DNA of 64,000 nucleotides from Thermoleophilum album (lineage in GTDB: Bacteria > Actinomycetota > Thermoleophilia > Solirubrobacterales > Thermoleophilaceae), in assembly GCF_028867705.1 (NCBI RefSeq), contig NZ_CP066171.1, forward strand, positions 2,020,245 to 2,084,244, in the 5' to 3' direction. The notes below the pieces were generated by a model. It searched no databases. It was not told where the DNA came from and saw only the letters and a program-made list of their open reading frames with translations. Within the stretch, counting starts at the first letter, position 1, and every line of letters starts with the position of its first letter. A program made the translations under genes and the position numbers. Positions 38,004 to 47,128 of the stretch are shown piece by piece.

Positions 38004-38600
38004 CTACGCCCCGAAGGCGCGGGGTGCGGGCTGGTCGGGACGGTCGGGGTAGACGTCGTCGATCGTCGTCAAGGCCCTGTAGGCGCCGCTCCCCAGAGCG
38101 TCGCGAACCGCGTCGGCACCGCCGCTTAGGCGGTCGAGCACACACAGCGCACCGACGACCTCACCCCCCTCTTCGCGCACGCGCTCGATCGCTTTTACGA
38201 GCGAGCCGCCGCTCGTCACCACGTCCTCGACAATCAGGCAGCGCTGGCCGGCCACCGGTGGCCCTTCGATCCACCGTCCGAGACCGTGCCGCTTCGGCTC
38301 TTTGCGCACCAGGAACGCGCTCAGCTCGCCATCGGCGGCTAGCGCTGCGCAAGCGATCGGGTCGGCGCCGAGCGTCAACCCGCCGACAGCGCGAGCGCCG
38401 AGCGCGCGGGCGTGCTCGGCGACGAGCTCGCCCACGAGCGCGAATCCCGGCGCGCGCAAAAGCGCGCGCCGGCAGTCCACGTAGTAAGACGCGCGGGCGC
38501 CGCTCGCGAGCGTCACTTCTGCGATCACGAGCGCCTCGTCGCGCAAAAGCTGCGCGAGCTGCTCGAGGCGACGATCGCTGCGAGGCTTATCTCCGCTCAA
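38004..38600 (-). CDS. pyrE: orotate phosphoribosyltransferase
   Basis: About 198 residues. PRPP-binding signature CLIVEDVVTSGGSLVKAI, ASYYVDCRRALLRAPG, and GGLTLGADPIACAALA, with FLVRKEPKRHGLGRWIEGP (flexible catalytic loop). Makes orotidine monophosphate in pyrimidine synthesis. I choose TTG 38600 because TACTAT lies 9 nt upstream on this strand, the usual place for a -10 before a leaderless start; a GTG at 38633 would overlap this box and the divergent gene. Confidence 0.88.
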   Translation of the reverse strand: MSGDKPRSDRRLEQLAQLLRDEALVIAEVTLASGARASYYVDCRRALLRAPGFALVGELVAEHARALGARAVGGLTLGADPIACAALAADGELSAFLVRKEPKRHGLGRWIEGPPVAGQRCLIVEDVVTSGGSLVKAIERVREEGGEVVGALCVLDRLSGGADAVRDALGSGAYRALTTIDDVYPDRPDQPAPRAFGA

Positions 38601-38625
38601 ACGAGCGCCGATAGTAGGGGATGAG

Positions 38626-39015
38626 GTGCGCACGCTGGTTCGAATCGTTGCGGTAGTGGCGAGCCTGGTGATCGTCCTGAGCTTCGCGATGTTCGCTGCC
38701 GATCAGGGCGCTCGCGGCCGCGACGAGCAGCTCCAGAAACTTCAGGAGCAAATCGCGCCTCCGGCGCCCGGGGCGAACGCCGAGCGGTTGCGCGAAGCCC
38801 GTCACGGCAAGCTCCGCGAAGCCGTCGACGACGCCAACGACTTCTTGCTGAAACCGTTCGCCGGCGCCGTGACGAGCTCGAACCCGTGGGTCGCGCGTGG
38901 CGTCCCGGCTCTGCTCGGGCTGCTGGTGTGGGGCTTTTTGCTGGGGTTACTGGCGAATCTGATCCCCCAGCGTGCGCGAACCGTGCGCGACTGGCGCACC
39001 GGCCAGCCGATCTAG
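38626..39015 (+). CDS. small two-helix membrane protein, unknown
   Basis: 129 residues: a membrane helix near 5-24, a charged coiled region (LQKLQEQIAPPAPG then a Arg/Lys-rich helix), an amphipathic segment, and a second hydrophobic helix GVPALLGLLVWGFLLGLLANL. Not recognised. It stands divergent from pyrE and upstream of the riboswitch-controlled M23 gene, from which it is separated by its own promoter. GTG 38626. Confidence 0.6.
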   Translation: MRTLVRIVAVVASLVIVLSFAMFAADQGARGRDEQLQKLQEQIAPPAPGANAERLREARHGKLREAVDDANDFLLKPFAGAVTSSNPWVARGVPALLGLLVWGFLLGLLANLIPQRARTVRDWRTGQPI

Positions 39016-39084
39016 CGCGAACCGAGTCGACGCAGGCGACGATCCCGAACAGCGGCCCACAGTGGCCAACTGTGCCGCTTGGGC

Positions 39085-39113
39085 TTGGTATCGACGCCCG
39101 GACACGCTAACCT
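39085..39113 (+). promoter_or_regulatory. promoter for the riboswitch-M23 transcript
   Basis: TTGGTA (39085-39090) and TAACCT (39108-39113) are separated by 17 bp, the standard housekeeping spacing. Transcription from here would run through the c-di-AMP aptamer starting about 60 nt downstream. Confidence 0.6.
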
Positions 39114-39177
39114 GCGCGCAGCGCCCGCCCGACAGGGTCGTGGCGAAGGCAGTCGCCTTACATAAGGACTTGTAGTC

Positions 39178-39316
39178 CCAAGGCCGAGTCCTCGCGCCGC
39201 CCGGTGCGAGGAGCGGGGGACCCAAAGACCGCCACCGGTCAAGGGGCGAATCGCCGCCCGAGCGCGGCGTAGCGCCACTTCCAGCGCGAGCCCGACAGCT
39301 AACCCCGTAGGCCGCA
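39178..39316 (+). ncRNA. cyclic-di-AMP (ydaO-yuaA) riboswitch
   Basis: The 5' leader of the M23 gene has the conserved blocks of the ydaO aptamer: GGCCGAGTCC at the 5' side, a CCTCGC/GCGAGG hairpin, GAGCGGGGGACCCAAAG, a GACCG/CGGTC hairpin, AAGGGGCGAATCG, GCGTAGCGCCACTTCCAG and the hallmark CCGACAGCTAACCCCGTAGG. GGCC at 39182-39185 and 39310-39313 can close the first stem, and GGGG can pair with CCCC near the end. Such aptamers bind c-di-AMP and, in Actinobacteria, usually precede wall hydrolase or resuscitation genes and switch them off when the signal is high. The AGGAAGGGGG ribosome site follows at once, so translation or termination could be controlled. Confidence 0.93.
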
Positions 39317-39340
39317 ACAGGAAGGGGGCATGACCGAGAC

Positions 39341-40966
39341 ATGCACCAACAGCGTGATCTCGCATCACGGGAGTTGTGGCAACGAGAGATCGAGCGGTCG
39401 CGGCGAAGGCGCGCACTCGCGCCTGTGGCGAGAAAAGAGCTTGCGCGCAAGCGCCGCCTCTCCGCGGCGATCGTCTCGGCAGTGCTGGCGGGACACGCCG
39501 CACCCGCAGCTGCCGGGGGCCGCAGCGCCACAGGCGGCTCGGGAGAGGAACGCGGCGGACGCCAGGTCGTCGAGCTGCGCGAGGGATCGCTCCCGCTCGC
39601 GCGCGGTTCGGTAGGCGATCTCGTCGCCGAGGTGCAGCGCAAGCTCGGCGTTGCAGCGGACGGGATCTTCGGTCCCCAGACCGAGCGAGCCGTGCGCGCA
39701 TTCCAGGCCCGGGCCGGCCTGGCGAGCGACGGGATCGTCGGGCCGCTCACCTGGTCGGCCCTTTTCGGCGCCGACACCGTCGCCTCGCTGCCGTCGGGGA
39801 GCGAGCGCGCCGGTCTGGTCGCGGTTGCGCGCACCGCGGTGCGGGTGGCACGGGCGTCGGCCGTCGCGCGCGTGGAGCGACGTTTGGAGCGCCGAGCGCG
39901 CAAGCTTGGTGTGGACCGTGGGCGCACGTCGGGCGGCGCTGCCTGGGCGCCGGCAGCGCACAACCCGGCTGACAACACCGCGGTGCCCCCGTCGTCGCCC
40001 GCACCGGCCCCCGGTGGTGGCGTGTGCGGCACGACGACGCGCCCAGTGAGCGGGGTCGTGACGAGCAATTTCGGCGAGCGCCGCCCCGGCCATAGGCACA
40101 GCGGTATCGACATCGCAGCGCCGACGGGCACTCCGGTACGTGCGTTCGACTGCGGCACGGTGTCGGTTGCGGGGGCCCAGAGCGGCTACGGCAACATCGT
40201 GTGCATCCGCCACAGCGGATCGTTCAGCACCTGCTACGCGCACCTCAGTCGCTTCGCCGTGCGCGCGGGTCAGCGTGTCGCGAGCGGGCAGGTGATCGGC
40301 TACGTCGGTTGCACGGGCACGTGCACCGGTCCCCATCTGCACTTCGAGACGCGCGTCGGTGGCCACCCGGTCGATCCGCGGCAGCGCCTTGTCGCAGCGG
40401 GCACCGCGCGCACACGCGCGCAAGTGGCATCGCGCAGCGCGCAAGCGGTCACGCGAACGCGCACGGCCGCGACAGAGCGAGCGCAGCGGGGAGCGATCAC
40501 GGGGGCGAGCACGACCGCGCGCTGGAGCCAACCCCCGGCGACCGAGCGCGAAGCGCCGAACGGCGGCGCGGGTGCGGCGAGCACCCAGGCCGTCGGCGGC
40601 GCTCCGGCCACCGTCGACCCGTCGGCCACGGGCAGCGGCGGCGCGAACGCGCCGACCAGCACGTCAACAGCGAGCTCGCAAAACGCGGGTACGACTGTCC
40701 CGGCAAGCAGCGCCGCTGCGCCGCGAACCCAGGGCGCCCAACAAACGTCGCCCGCCCCGCGAGCGGCGGAACACAACGGAGCTACGAGCGTCATCCGTCC
40801 CCCTGCCGCGGCCGCCTCGCAACAGTCGGCGTCGACGAACGTTGTGGACTCGTCGGCAGCGGGGTCCGTCGACGCCGACGCCGCAGACGGCGCTAGCGGC
40901 ACAGCGGGCGACGCGGGCTCGGCAGCGAGTTCTGTTAGCGGGTCCGCGGCGAGCCCGGCGAACTGA
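39341..40966 (+). CDS. secreted M23 peptidoglycan endopeptidase with PG-binding domain
   Basis: 541 residues. A long basic lead and a hydrophobic signal (AAIVSAVLAGHAAPAAAG), a peptidoglycan-binding domain (VQRKLGVAADGIFGPQTERA, FQARAGLASDGIVGPLTW), a variable linker, then an M23 domain with zinc ligands His253 and Asp257 (HSGID) and catalytic HLH at 332-334 (GPHLHFE). Cys pairs in VCGTTT, AFDCG and GCTGTCTG may form disulfides. It cleaves peptide crosslinks in the wall. The C-terminal 170 residues are low-complexity Ala/Ser/Thr. ATG 39341 lies 12 nt after AGGAAGGGGG; expression is under the riboswitch at 39178-39316. Confidence 0.92.
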   Translation: MHQQRDLASRELWQREIERSRRRRALAPVARKELARKRRLSAAIVSAVLAGHAAPAAAGGRSATGGSGEERGGRQVVELREGSLPLARGSVGDLVAEVQRKLGVAADGIFGPQTERAVRAFQARAGLASDGIVGPLTWSALFGADTVASLPSGSERAGLVAVARTAVRVARASAVARVERRLERRARKLGVDRGRTSGGAAWAPAAHNPADNTAVPPSSPAPAPGGGVCGTTTRPVSGVVTSNFGERRPGHRHSGIDIAAPTGTPVRAFDCGTVSVAGAQSGYGNIVCIRHSGSFSTCYAHLSRFAVRAGQRVASGQVIGYVGCTGTCTGPHLHFETRVGGHPVDPRQRLVAAGTARTRAQVASRSAQAVTRTRTAATERAQRGAITGASTTARWSQPPATEREAPNGGAGAASTQAVGGAPATVDPSATGSGGANAPTSTSTASSQNAGTTVPASSAAAPRTQGAQQTSPAPRAAEHNGATSVIRPPAAAASQQSASTNVVDSSAAGSVDADAADGASGTAGDAGSAASSVSGSAASPAN

Positions 40967-41026
40967 CGAGCTTGCTGAGAGGCTTCCTCCCACGAGACAG
41001 GCAGAAGGCAAGGGGATCCGGGAACC

Positions 41027-41064
41027 GGCACGGCCCGCGCTGAGCGCGGGCCGTGCCCCTTTTC
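41027..41064 (+). terminator. intrinsic terminator after the M23 gene
   Basis: Perfect 14-bp stem GGCACGGCCCGCGC / GCGCGGGCCGTGCC with a 3-nt TGA loop and the tract CCTTTTC. Acts on the plus strand. It touches the stop codon of the convergent CPBP gene; on the minus strand the hairpin has no T tract. Confidence 0.9.
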
Positions 41065-41977
41065 AACCAGAAGGGGATCGCTGAAGCATCGGCAGAGTGC
41101 GGACGCTAGCCGCACACAGCGCCAGCATCGCTGCGCCGACAGCGAGGGTCACAGCGTCGTGCGGAGCCTGTCCCGAGAGTGCGAGCGTGTTGTTGAAGGC
41201 GTGCAGCGCGATCGGCGCGAACAGCGTGCCCGTGCGCTCGTAAAGGAGACAGAGAAGGAACCCGAACAGCGCGAGCGGCGGAACGATCAACAGTTGGTCG
41301 GCGCTCTGGAAGTCCCAGTGCAGAAACCCGAAGACGACACCGTCGACCGCGGCCGCGAGCAAGACCGCTAGCCGGCCCCGCAGCGCGCGGTAGAAGAAAC
41401 CGCGGAAAAACAGCTCTTCGGCGACCGGCGCCACAGCGACGATCAAGATCGCCGCCGCGACGAGACCGCCGACACCATCGTCGGCGCCGAGATCGCGCGC
41501 CACGGTCTGCTCGATGTCGGGTTTGACGAGCAGCGAGTAGGCGATCACGGCGGTGTAGTAGGCGACGGCAGCCAGCGCTACCGCCGCCGCGACCCGCCCG
41601 ACGGGACCACCACGAAAGCCGAAGTCGCGCGCGCGCACCGATCCCGACAGCGAGGCGAACGCCACCGCCGAAACGGCAAAAACCACCGCCTGCACGAGCG
41701 TGGCTAAAACGCGGAAGGCAAGCGTTTCGTCGTGTCCGCTGTCGATGCCGAGGAGAGCGGCGAGCATCCCGGCGAGCGCCAGGGTCATGAAGATCGCACA
41801 CACGAAGGCGGCGAACCCCTGCCACGGCCGCCATGCCGGCCCGTCTTGCGGCGCGCCGCGCACGCCAGCCGCACGGCGACCTCGCTGCGGTCGCGATCGC
41901 CACACGACGCGCGGCGCTTCGTGCGAAAGCTCTTCCCCGCCGTGCTTTGCGGAGTCTGTCGCTCGTTCCTCGTTCAC
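41063..41977 (-). CDS. CPBP-family intramembrane glutamic protease
   Basis: 304 residues with seven or eight hydrophobic helices after a 50-residue basic lead. The CPBP (Rce1-like) motifs are present: AEELFFRGFFYRAL (Glu187-Glu188), FGFLHWDF and LHAFNN. Family members cleave membrane or prenylated proteins, or act in bacteriocin immunity. Nothing here suggests a bacteriocin, so a housekeeping membrane role is more likely. GTG 41977 is a best guess; the ribosome site is not clear. Confidence 0.85.
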   Translation of the reverse strand: MNEERATDSAKHGGEELSHEAPRVVWRSRPQRGRRAAGVRGAPQDGPAWRPWQGFAAFVCAIFMTLALAGMLAALLGIDSGHDETLAFRVLATLVQAVVFAVSAVAFASLSGSVRARDFGFRGGPVGRVAAAVALAAVAYYTAVIAYSLLVKPDIEQTVARDLGADDGVGGLVAAAILIVAVAPVAEELFFRGFFYRALRGRLAVLLAAAVDGVVFGFLHWDFQSADQLLIVPPLALFGFLLCLLYERTGTLFAPIALHAFNNTLALSGQAPHDAVTLAVGAAMLALCAASVRTLPMLQRSPSG

Positions 41978-42041
41978 CTGAGCAAGAAAGCCGGTTTCGC
42001 CGCCATCGGATTGCGGCGGTCGTCGCGGCGGGCGCCGCTCG

Positions 42042-42803
42042 CTACGCAGTGGAGAGTAGGGGCACTAGCTGGTCGAGCGCCTCCACACGGTCTCTCGCCT
42101 CAGGGTGCACACCCTGGCGATCGACGAGGACGGCGCGCGCTCCGGCAAGCCGCGCGCCGACGAGATCCGCACAGGGGTCGTCGCCGACGTGCAGCAAATC
42201 GCGAACCGCGACTCCTGCCGCCCGAGCCGCGGCTTCGAAGACCCGGCGGTCGGGCTTCGCGGCACCGAGCTCGGCGCTCGTCACCATGCCACGCAGGTAG
42301 CTGTCGATGCCGTGCTCGGCGAGGATCGCGGCGAGACCGCAATCCCAGTTGCTCGCTACCACCACGGGCACACCGCACTGGCGGGCACGCGCGAGTAGGC
42401 GAAGCGCGTCCGGGTAGGGCGTGAAAGCGATCGCGTCGAGCAGCGCATCGAGAACAGCAGCCTCGCGCTCGGCTGCCCTCGCCTCCAGCGCGACGAGCTC
42501 GGGCAGGTGACGGTCTACGACCTGCGCGCAGCGGCGGCGCAGGTCGTCGAGGCGCGCGGGGTCCGAACCCTCGAGATGGTGGGCGCGGTAGTAGGCGATC
42601 TCAGCCGCGATGGCGCGCTCGACCGCAGCTCGGTCGAGCTCGACGCCGAAGCGCGCAGCGAGCGCCCGGCGCAGGCGTGGCGCCGGCGGCTCGAGACACA
42701 GGATCGTGCCGAGAGCGTCGAGCGAGAGCGCCCGCACAGGCCCGTCCAGGGGTGCACCGAGGTGCTCGGCCGGTCCGGGCGCTGCGCTCGCCGGAGCCGT
42801 CAT
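42042..42803 (-). CDS. HAD-superfamily hydrolase, REG-2/HDHD3-like
   Basis: 253 residues. Motif I is SLDALGTIL: the nucleophile Asp is present, but the usual Asp two residues later is Leu, as in the DALGT subgroup. Motif II is VVVASNWDCGL, motif III AAKPDRRVF and motif IV HVGDDPCADLVGAR. A soluble phosphatase-type enzyme of unknown substrate. ATG 42803 overlaps the stop of the mannosyltransferase gene by 4 nt (ATGA), so they are co-translated. The 591-residue frame reaching 43817 is antiparallel phase of that gene. Confidence 0.82.
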   Translation of the reverse strand: MTAPASAAPGPAEHLGAPLDGPVRALSLDALGTILCLEPPAPRLRRALAARFGVELDRAAVERAIAAEIAYYRAHHLEGSDPARLDDLRRRCAQVVDRHLPELVALEARAAEREAAVLDALLDAIAFTPYPDALRLLARARQCGVPVVVASNWDCGLAAILAEHGIDSYLRGMVTSAELGAAKPDRRVFEAAARAAGVAVRDLLHVGDDPCADLVGARLAGARAVLVDRQGVHPEARDRVEALDQLVPLLSTA

Positions 42804-44101
42804 CCGATCCAGTTCCAGCTCCCGTAGAGAGCGGCGAACGCGCCGAGCACGACCGCCGCCGATACCACCACGGCAGCGTCCGCACGCCGCTCGCGCGCCC
42901 AGACCGCGACCCCCCAGGCGAGCGGGAAGAGCGGCCCAAGGAAACGCGGCAGCGACATCAGCGGCTGGGGCACCGCGGGAACCGAGAGCGCGAACGCCAA
43001 CACCGCGAGCGCCCACAGCCACAGCGCCACCGGAACGCGCCGCCAGGACACGGCCATCGCGCCGAGCGCCGCGAGGAGAAAGGCGAACAGCATCACATTC
43101 ATCGCTGCGATTCGCAGTGGGTCGCCGGCGGCGAGACCGAAGTACACGACCTCGCGGCTTCCCGACGCCAGCTGGCGCACACCGAGCCAAGCTGCCTCGA
43201 ACGCCCGCCAGACTCCGGCCAGCGGCCCGACAGTTTGGCGTGCCCAGGCGCTCTGGACGTCGACGAAGGCAAGCGCCGGTGCACCGCCCGCCGCTAGCAG
43301 CACAGCGAAAGCAGCGATCCCCGCGGGAACCAGCAGCAGCGCCAGCGCGTGCCACGTCAGTGCGCTGCCGGCGCGCCACCGCTGCCACCACACGAGCGCC
43401 AACGGCAACACGAGCAGCACGCCGACCGGTCGCGTAGCGGCGGCAAGACCGCCTGCCGCAGCGGCCAGCCACAACCGTCCCTGTAGTGCCCACGCGAGGC
43501 TTGCGGCGGCGGCCGCGAGAAACAGACTCTCGGCGTAGGGCGCCCCGAACCACAGCGATCCCGGGAAAGCGGACAGCAGCACAACGGCGAGACGGGCCGT
43601 GGCGCGATCCCGGCGCTCGCGCACGAGCCGGTACACGACACATGCTCCGACCACGAAAGCGAACAGGGCGATCGCGTACGCGGCGATCAGCCGCCCGCCG
43701 GGCCCGCCGCCGAGCACAATGCCCAGAGCGCGCACGAGGAGCGGATAGAGGGGAAAGAACGCAGCCTTGAGGCCGGGATCGGCGCCGTACCCCTCGCCCG
43801 CGATGCGCAGGTACCACACGGCGTCCCAGCGCGCCATCGGCGCGAGCGCAAGGTCGACACCGGACCCGAAGGGGTGGGTCAGGCGCGGGTCATCGAAGCG
43901 CAGCTCGTTCTGCCGGCCGATCGATCCGGCCGATTCGCTGCCGGCCGCAAGCAGAGCGGCGAACGCCGCGACTGCCCACACCGCGAGCCGGCTGGCGAGA
44001 GCGACGGCAACGACCCAGGCGAGCTCGCGGTCGATCGGTGGCAGCGCTCTGCGCGCCTGCGCAGGCCGGCGTCGCCCCGCCGCTCTAGCCTGCAGCGCCA
44101 T
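42800..44101 (-). CDS. PIG-V-type mannosyltransferase (GT-C)
   Basis: 433 residues, about 8-10 membrane helices. The PIG-V pattern is visible: APMARWDAVWYLRIAGEGYG (with the acidic residue near the first loop), FFPLYPLLVRAL, SAFPGSLWFGAPYAESLF and AATRPVGVLL. Bacterial members probably transfer mannose from polyprenyl-phosphate mannose on the outer face, matching the synthase at 3616-4416. The ATG at 44101 forms a CATG with the divergent mscS start, so the two starts overlap on opposite strands; no other in-frame start lies in the next 40 codons. Confidence 0.8.
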   Translation of the reverse strand: MALQARAAGRRRPAQARRALPPIDRELAWVVAVALASRLAVWAVAAFAALLAAGSESAGSIGRQNELRFDDPRLTHPFGSGVDLALAPMARWDAVWYLRIAGEGYGADPGLKAAFFPLYPLLVRALGIVLGGGPGGRLIAAYAIALFAFVVGACVVYRLVRERRDRATARLAVVLLSAFPGSLWFGAPYAESLFLAAAAASLAWALQGRLWLAAAAGGLAAATRPVGVLLVLPLALVWWQRWRAGSALTWHALALLLVPAGIAAFAVLLAAGGAPALAFVDVQSAWARQTVGPLAGVWRAFEAAWLGVRQLASGSREVVYFGLAAGDPLRIAAMNVMLFAFLLAALGAMAVSWRRVPVALWLWALAVLAFALSVPAVPQPLMSLPRFLGPLFPLAWGVAVWARERRADAAVVVSAAVVLGAFAALYGSWNWIG

Positions 44102-44888
44102 GCCCGATTTCTACACGGGAGCCTCGTTCTTGGCCGAACACCGTCGCGAGCTGACAGCGCTGGCGACGTTTCTCGGTGCGCTCTTCGTCGCCGAGTTGTT
44201 CGATCGCTCGCTCGCACGGCGCGCCCACAAGCTGCGCGAGGCGCTCGGCGCCGAGGAGCTTTCGCCGGAGACGCGTACTCGCCTGCGACTGGTGCGGCGC
44301 CTTGTGTTCGCGACGATCGTCGTCGTCGGTGCCGGTCTCGCCCTCGCCCAGTTTCCCGACGTCCGTCGCCTCGCTACCGGTCTGCTCGCGTCCTCGGCAG
44401 TGGTCGGCATCGTCGTCGGTTTCGCCGCCCGCCAAACGCTCGCCAACGCGATCGCTGGGGTGCTGATCGCGATCACCCAGCCGGTGCGCGTAGGCGACAT
44501 CGTCACCTTCGACGGCCGCCGCGGGCTCGTCGAAGACTTGGCGCTCAGCTACACGACGATCCGCCTCGCCGACGGCGGTCGGCTGCTGATCCCCAACGAA
44601 CGGCTCGTGCAGTCGACGCTCGAAAACCACACGTTGCGCGACCGCCGGCTGCTGGTCGAGGTCCCGCTGTGGGTCGACCGCTCCGTCGACCTCGAGCGCG
44701 CCGCCGCGCTGCCACGTTCGCGCGGCCTCGACGTGCGTGTCAACTGTGTGGAAAAGGAAGGCGTCGAGCTCGTCGCGTTGCTGCGCCTGCCGCCGCACGC
44801 AGACTGGGAGCAAGCACGCTCGGAACTCCTTTCGGACTGGCTGAACGCCCTCGGGCAGGCCGAAGCCAACGGTCACCGCGAAAGCTAG
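44100..44888 (+). CDS. mscS: small-conductance mechanosensitive channel, MscS family
   Basis: 262 residues with three membrane helices. The pore helix and gate read SSAVVGIVVGFAARQTLANA, followed by the beta domain motif ITQPVRVGDIVTFDGRRGLVEDL and LIPNERLVQSTLENHT. It releases solutes at hypo-osmotic shock, which fits a cell that accumulates trehalose. Slightly shorter than E. coli MscS (286). ATG 44100 follows TAGCCT (44087-44092) by 7 nt, suggesting a leaderless start. Confidence 0.88.
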   Translation: MPDFYTGASFLAEHRRELTALATFLGALFVAELFDRSLARRAHKLREALGAEELSPETRTRLRLVRRLVFATIVVVGAGLALAQFPDVRRLATGLLASSAVVGIVVGFAARQTLANAIAGVLIAITQPVRVGDIVTFDGRRGLVEDLALSYTTIRLADGGRLLIPNERLVQSTLENHTLRDRRLLVEVPLWVDRSVDLERAAALPRSRGLDVRVNCVEKEGVELVALLRLPPHADWEQARSELLSDWLNALGQAEANGHRES

Positions 44889-44952
44889 AGCGCGGATATC
44901 CTCGACCCAGGCCGGCTGCCGCACCGCACCGGCCGCGTCCCGAGCGGCCGCG

Positions 44953-47124
44953 ATGACCTACCGACGCAGACAGAGGCGACGCCGCCGTTCCCGGCGGGGC
45001 TTGTTGGCAGCGGTCGCGCTGTTGGCCGTGGTAGTGACCGCTTCGGTCGTCGCGGTCGTCGGCTACGTGCTCGCGATCGCCGCTACCGCCCCCGGCATCG
45101 ACGAGCTGAAACCGCTCGACAAGGGGCGCACGTCGGTCGTGTACGCCGCCGACGGTTCGCGGCTCGGCTTCGTGCAGTCCGATGTGATCCGCACACCTAT
45201 CCCCTGGAGCCAGATGCCAGCGCACCTGCGCAACGCAACGGTGGCGATCGAGGACAGCCGCTTCTGGCGCCACCACGGTGTCGACTACACGGCGATCATC
45301 CGCGCCGGCATCCGCAACCTCCAGTCGGGCAAGACGGTGCAGGGCGGCTCGACGATCACCCAGCAGCTCGTTCGCGCCCTCTACATCAAGGATCCGCAGC
45401 GCAACTTCGCACGCAAGATCCGGGAGGCGAAGCTGGCGTCGGAGCTAGAGAAGCGTCGTTCGAAGCGCTGGATTCTGCAGACGTATCTCAACACCGTCCC
45501 CTACGGCACCGTGCAAGGACGCACGGCGCTAGGCGTCGAAGCAGCTGCCGAAACGTTCTTTGACAAACACGCGCGCGATCTCACCCTGACCGAGGCCGCG
45601 CTGCTCGCCGGACTGCCGCAAGCACCCTCTTACTACAACCCGTTCCGCAACCCGCGTGCGGCGCTCGAGCGGCGCAACGAGGTGCTCGAGCGGATGGCGG
45701 ACCTCGGCTACATAACCCGCTTCGAGGCGGCACAAGCGAAGGCGGCACCGCTCGGCTTGCGGCGCGGCACGAGCTACACCGTGCGTCGCGAGCCCTACTT
45801 TTTCGACTACGTACAAGAGCGCCTGATCGAGCGCTACGGCATCAACGTTTTCCGCCGCGGCGGTTTGCGCGTCTACACGACGATCGATCCGGCGCTCCAG
45901 GAAGCAGCCAGGCGCGCCATCCAAGGGCAGCTCGGTCTGCCCGGCGATCCTGCCGCTGCGGTGGTTTCGATCGATCCTGCGACCGGCTACATCAAAGCGA
46001 TGGCGGCGAGCTCCAACTACCGGGACACGACCTTCAACCTCGCCGCTCAGGGGCGGCGCCAACCCGGATCGGCGTTCAAAACGTTCGTGCTGGCGGCGGC
46101 GGTGGAGCGGGGGATCGACCCCGATCGGACGGTCTACGTCTCGAAACCGCTCGCGCTCACGGTGCCCGGCTACGGCCCCTGGCAAGTCAAGACCTACGAC
46201 AACACGTACGGCGGGGCGATGACGCTGACGCGCGCGACGCTGCGCTCCGACAACACTGTCTACGCCCAGCTGATCCTCGACCTCGGGCCTCGCGCCGTCT
46301 GCGAGGAGGCGCGCAAGCTTGGTATCACGACCAAGCTCGACTGCTACCCCGCCGAGGGACTTGGCGGGTTGCGCATCGGCGTCTCGCCGCTCGAGATGGC
46401 CAACGCCTATGCGACGCTGGCCTCGGGCGGGATCCGCAACAGGCCGGAAGCGATCCTCAAGGTGGTGTTCCCGAACGGCAAGGTCGACGAGCTCGGCAAG
46501 CCCGAGCGCAAGCGCGTGATGGACGCCGGCGCGGCCTATGTCGTGACACGGATCTTGCGCCAGAACGTCCTGTCCGGCACCGGCACGCGCGCGAACATCG
46601 GCTGTCCGGCGGCCGGCAAGACCGGCACCACCGACAACTACAACGACGCCTGGTTCGTCGGCTACACACCGAAACTGGCTACCGCGGTTTGGGTCGGCTA
46701 CCCGAACGCTCAGATCGCGATGCGCAGCGTGCACGGCATCACGGTCGCCGGCGGCACGTTCCCGGCGGCGATCTGGCGCGACTACATGCAGGTGGCACGT
46801 CGTGGCGACTGCTCCGACTTCCCAGTACCGCCGACGTTGCCGCGGCTCTCGCCCTTCATGAGCAGTCGAGCTGTCACCGGCACGTCCGACTCCTACCGCT
46901 ACTACGGCAACCCGCAGGCCGGGACCGGGACCACCACGCAGGGTGGCGCCGGGAGCTACGACCCGCGCTTCTACGAGAGCCCGCCGCAGGGTGCGCCGCG
47001 CACCGAATCGCCGCCCGCCGACTACCCGCGCGTCGGCGAGCCACCGACGAGTTCGCCACCCGGCGCCCAGGGACCGAGCGGCGGCAGCGCGGGGGGCGGG
47101 GGCGCCCCCGCCGGCGGGCGTTGA
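44953..47124 (+). CDS. class A penicillin-binding protein (glycosyltransferase/transpeptidase)
   Basis: 723 residues. Very basic start ([15 protein letters not shown]) and one membrane helix, then GT51 glycosyltransferase: [26 protein letters not shown] and [13 protein letters not shown]. Transpeptidase: catalytic Ser373 in [16 protein letters not shown] and [15 protein letters not shown]. It builds and crosslinks peptidoglycan at the membrane. A disordered Pro/Ser/Gly tail follows from about 640. thiL starts 5 nt after its stop. Confidence 0.93.
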   Translation: MTYRRRQRRRRRSRRGLLAAVALLAVVVTASVVAVVGYVLAIAATAPGIDELKPLDKGRTSVVYAADGSRLGFVQSDVIRTPIPWSQMPAHLRNATVAIEDSRFWRHHGVDYTAIIRAGIRNLQSGKTVQGGSTITQQLVRALYIKDPQRNFARKIREAKLASELEKRRSKRWILQTYLNTVPYGTVQGRTALGVEAAAETFFDKHARDLTLTEAALLAGLPQAPSYYNPFRNPRAALERRNEVLERMADLGYITRFEAAQAKAAPLGLRRGTSYTVRREPYFFDYVQERLIERYGINVFRRGGLRVYTTIDPALQEAARRAIQGQLGLPGDPAAAVVSIDPATGYIKAMAASSNYRDTTFNLAAQGRRQPGSAFKTFVLAAAVERGIDPDRTVYVSKPLALTVPGYGPWQVKTYDNTYGGAMTLTRATLRSDNTVYAQLILDLGPRAVCEEARKLGITTKLDCYPAEGLGGLRIGVSPLEMANAYATLASGGIRNRPEAILKVVFPNGKVDELGKPERKRVMDAGAAYVVTRILRQNVLSGTGTRANIGCPAAGKTGTTDNYNDAWFVGYTPKLATAVWVGYPNAQIAMRSVHGITVAGGTFPAAIWRDYMQVARRGDCSDFPVPPTLPRLSPFMSSRAVTGTSDSYRYYGNPQAGTGTTTQGGAGSYDPRFYESPPQGAPRTESPPADYPRVGEPPTSSPPGAQGPSGGSAGGGGAPAGGR

Positions 47125-47128
47125 CCCC

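Noticed and set aside
41063-41977. CPBP protease as bacteriocin immunity
   Set aside because: No small precursor peptide or ABC exporter is nearby.
42804-43817. Upstream extension of the HAD hydrolase frame
   Set aside because: Lies wholly inside the mannosyltransferase gene in a different phase and is Arg-rich.
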